A DNA stretch of 6,600 nt, taken from the NCBI GenBank assembly GCA_004298295.1, contig SCUH01000223.1:1-6600 (forward strand). The letters are read 5' to 3'. Below the pieces are notes generated by a model. The model saw only the letters and a list, made by a program, of their open reading frames with translations. It ran no database searches and was not told where the DNA came from. The stretch is from Betaproteobacteria bacterium. Its GTDB lineage: Bacteria; Pseudomonadota; Gammaproteobacteria; Burkholderiales; SG8-39. The translations under genes and the position numbers were made by a program. Positions 5,693-6,600 of this stretch are shown in pieces. Every line of letters starts with the position of its first letter. The stretch's first letter is position 1.

Positions 5693-6600
5693 ACGAACAA
5701 GAGCTGCGCAGCCTGATCGAGGCCGTGCGCGGGGGACGGCTGTCGCGGCGTCGATTCGTGCGCGCCATGGTCGGTCTCGGCCTGACCGCGCCCATGGCGA
5801 GCCAGATGCTGACGTACTCGGGCATCGCGCAGGCGCAAACGCGATCCGCCTACAAACCCACGAAGCGGGGCGGCGGCGGTACCCTGAAGCTGCTCTGGTG
5901 GCAGGGCGCGACCCTGCTCAATCCGCATTTCGCGGTGGGCACCAAGGATCAGGAAGGTTCGCGCATCTTCTACGAGCCGCTGGCCGGTTACGACAACGAC
6001 GGCAACTTCGTGCCGATTCTCGCCGCGGAAATTCCGAGCGTGCAGAACGGCGGGCTCGCCGCGGACGGCCGCTCAGTGGTCTGGAAACTCAAGCAAGGGG
6101 TGCAGTGGCACGACGGCAAGCCGTTCACGGCCGACGACGTCGTCTTCAACTGGGAGTACGCGGGCAATCCGGCCACGGCCGCCACGACGATTGCCACTTA
6201 CAAGGACATCAAGGTCGAGAAGCTCGACAGCCACAGCGTGCGCGTCGTGTTCCAGAAACCGACGCCGTTCTGGGCGGAAGCCTTCTGCGGCACGCGCGGC
6301 ATGATCATTCCGAAGCACCTTTTCGAGCCCTACAAGGGCGACAAGTCGCGCGAGGCGCCGAACAATCTCAAGCCGGTCGGCACCGGGCCGTACAGGTTCG
6401 TCGACTTCAAGCCCGGCGACATGGTGCGCGGGCAGATCAACACCGCCTACCACGAGCCGAACCGGCCGCACTTCGACGCGATCGAGATGAAGGGCGGCGG
6501 CGACGCGGTTTCGGCGGCGCGCGCGGTGATCCAGACCGGCGAATTCGACTACGCCTGGAACATGCAGGTCGAGGACGAGATCCTGCTGCGCCTGGAAAAG
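5689..6600 (+). CDS. Peptide-type ABC transporter substrate-binding protein, N-terminal part (3' truncated by window)
   Basis: The frame is open from ATG 5689 to the right edge, giving 304 residues of a family that usually has 500-600. It is the extracytoplasmic solute-binding protein, family 5 (SBP_bac_5), of a peptide/nickel/opine-type ABC importer. An N-terminal stretch carries a twin-arginine motif SRRRFV (19-24), then a hydrophobic segment (about 25-41) and a likely cleavage site near AQA (47-49), so export by Tat is probable. Family hallmarks are FYEPLAGYDNDGNFVPILAAEIP (94-116), WKLKQGVQWHDGKPFTADDVVFNWEYA (132-158) and GTGPYRFVDFKPGD (231-244). The ribosome binding site AGGAGGAG at 5675-5682 is strong. 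An in-frame GTG at 5644 is a weaker alternative start. Permease and ATPase genes would be expected downstream. The ligand is unknown, but the divergent AstE/AspA-type hydrolase suggests an acylated amino acid or peptide-like compound. Confidence 0.93.
   Translation, partial: MNEQELRSLIEAVRGGRLSRRRFVRAMVGLGLTAPMASQMLTYSGIAQAQTRSAYKPTKRGGGGTLKLLWWQGATLLNPHFAVGTKDQEGSRIFYEPLAGYDNDGNFVPILAAEIPSVQNGGLAADGRSVVWKLKQGVQWHDGKPFTADDVVFNWEYAGNPATAATTIATYKDIKVEKLDSHSVRVVFQKPTPFWAEAFCGTRGMIIPKHLFEPYKGDKSREAPNNLKPVGTGPYRFVDFKPGDMVRGQINTAYHEPNRPHFDAIEMKGGGDAVSAARAVIQTGEFDYAWNMQVEDEILLRLEK

Noticed and set aside
5524..5928. Extension of the minus-strand hydrolase frame beyond ATG 5523 to a start at 5928
   Set aside because: It would overlap the 5' part of the binding-protein gene, and the added residues show no family similarity. 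The family-like N-terminus begins at MHKRKITLPS.

Overview
The window is GC-rich throughout, with tightly packed genes and strong GC bias at third codon positions. Its proteins look like those of a betaproteobacterium or a nearby proteobacterium. This placement rests on protein resemblance and gene order, not on a marker-gene search.

Region 1 (1 to about 3916, + strand) is a nearly complete housekeeping iron-sulfur cluster (ISC) assembly operon in canonical order: the last codons of iscS, then iscU, iscA, hscB, hscA, fdx and iscX. IscS supplies sulfur from cysteine and IscU is the scaffold on which the cluster is built. Fdx supplies electrons. HscA and HscB, an Hsp70/J-protein pair, release the cluster from IscU. 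IscA is an A-type carrier, and IscX is a small adaptor or regulator that acts at IscS. iscR and most of iscS would lie to the left of the window. Spacing is tight (fdx/iscX overlap as ATGA, hscA/fdx as TGATG) except for a 160-bp gap between hscB and hscA, which holds a nearly perfect 52-bp inverted repeat. The start of hscB is also unusual: the position expected from homology is a CTG inside the iscA stop (CTGA).

Region 2 (3975 to 4367, + strand) is a 130-residue protein that I cannot name. It has a strong ribosome binding site, sits 58 bp behind iscX, and may be co-transcribed with the isc operon. Its predicted pattern of strands and helices suggests a ferredoxin-like or dimeric alpha/beta-barrel fold.

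Region 3 (4378 to 6600) is a divergent pair. On the minus strand is a zinc-dependent hydrolase of the succinylglutamate desuccinylase/aspartoacylase (AstE/AspA) family. On the plus strand is the start of a Tat-exported, family 5 (peptide-type) ABC transporter substrate-binding protein that runs off the right edge. Together they suggest uptake and hydrolysis of an acylated amino acid or peptide-like compound. The 165-bp region between them holds a hairpin with a GGAGG loop and a possible 13-codon leader ORF that overlaps the binding-protein start.

I see no transposon, CRISPR array, tRNA or rRNA. Most of the window is ordinary core metabolism. The points worth a second look are the palindrome inside the isc operon, the hscB start, the unnamed gene after iscX, and the leader of the transporter gene.
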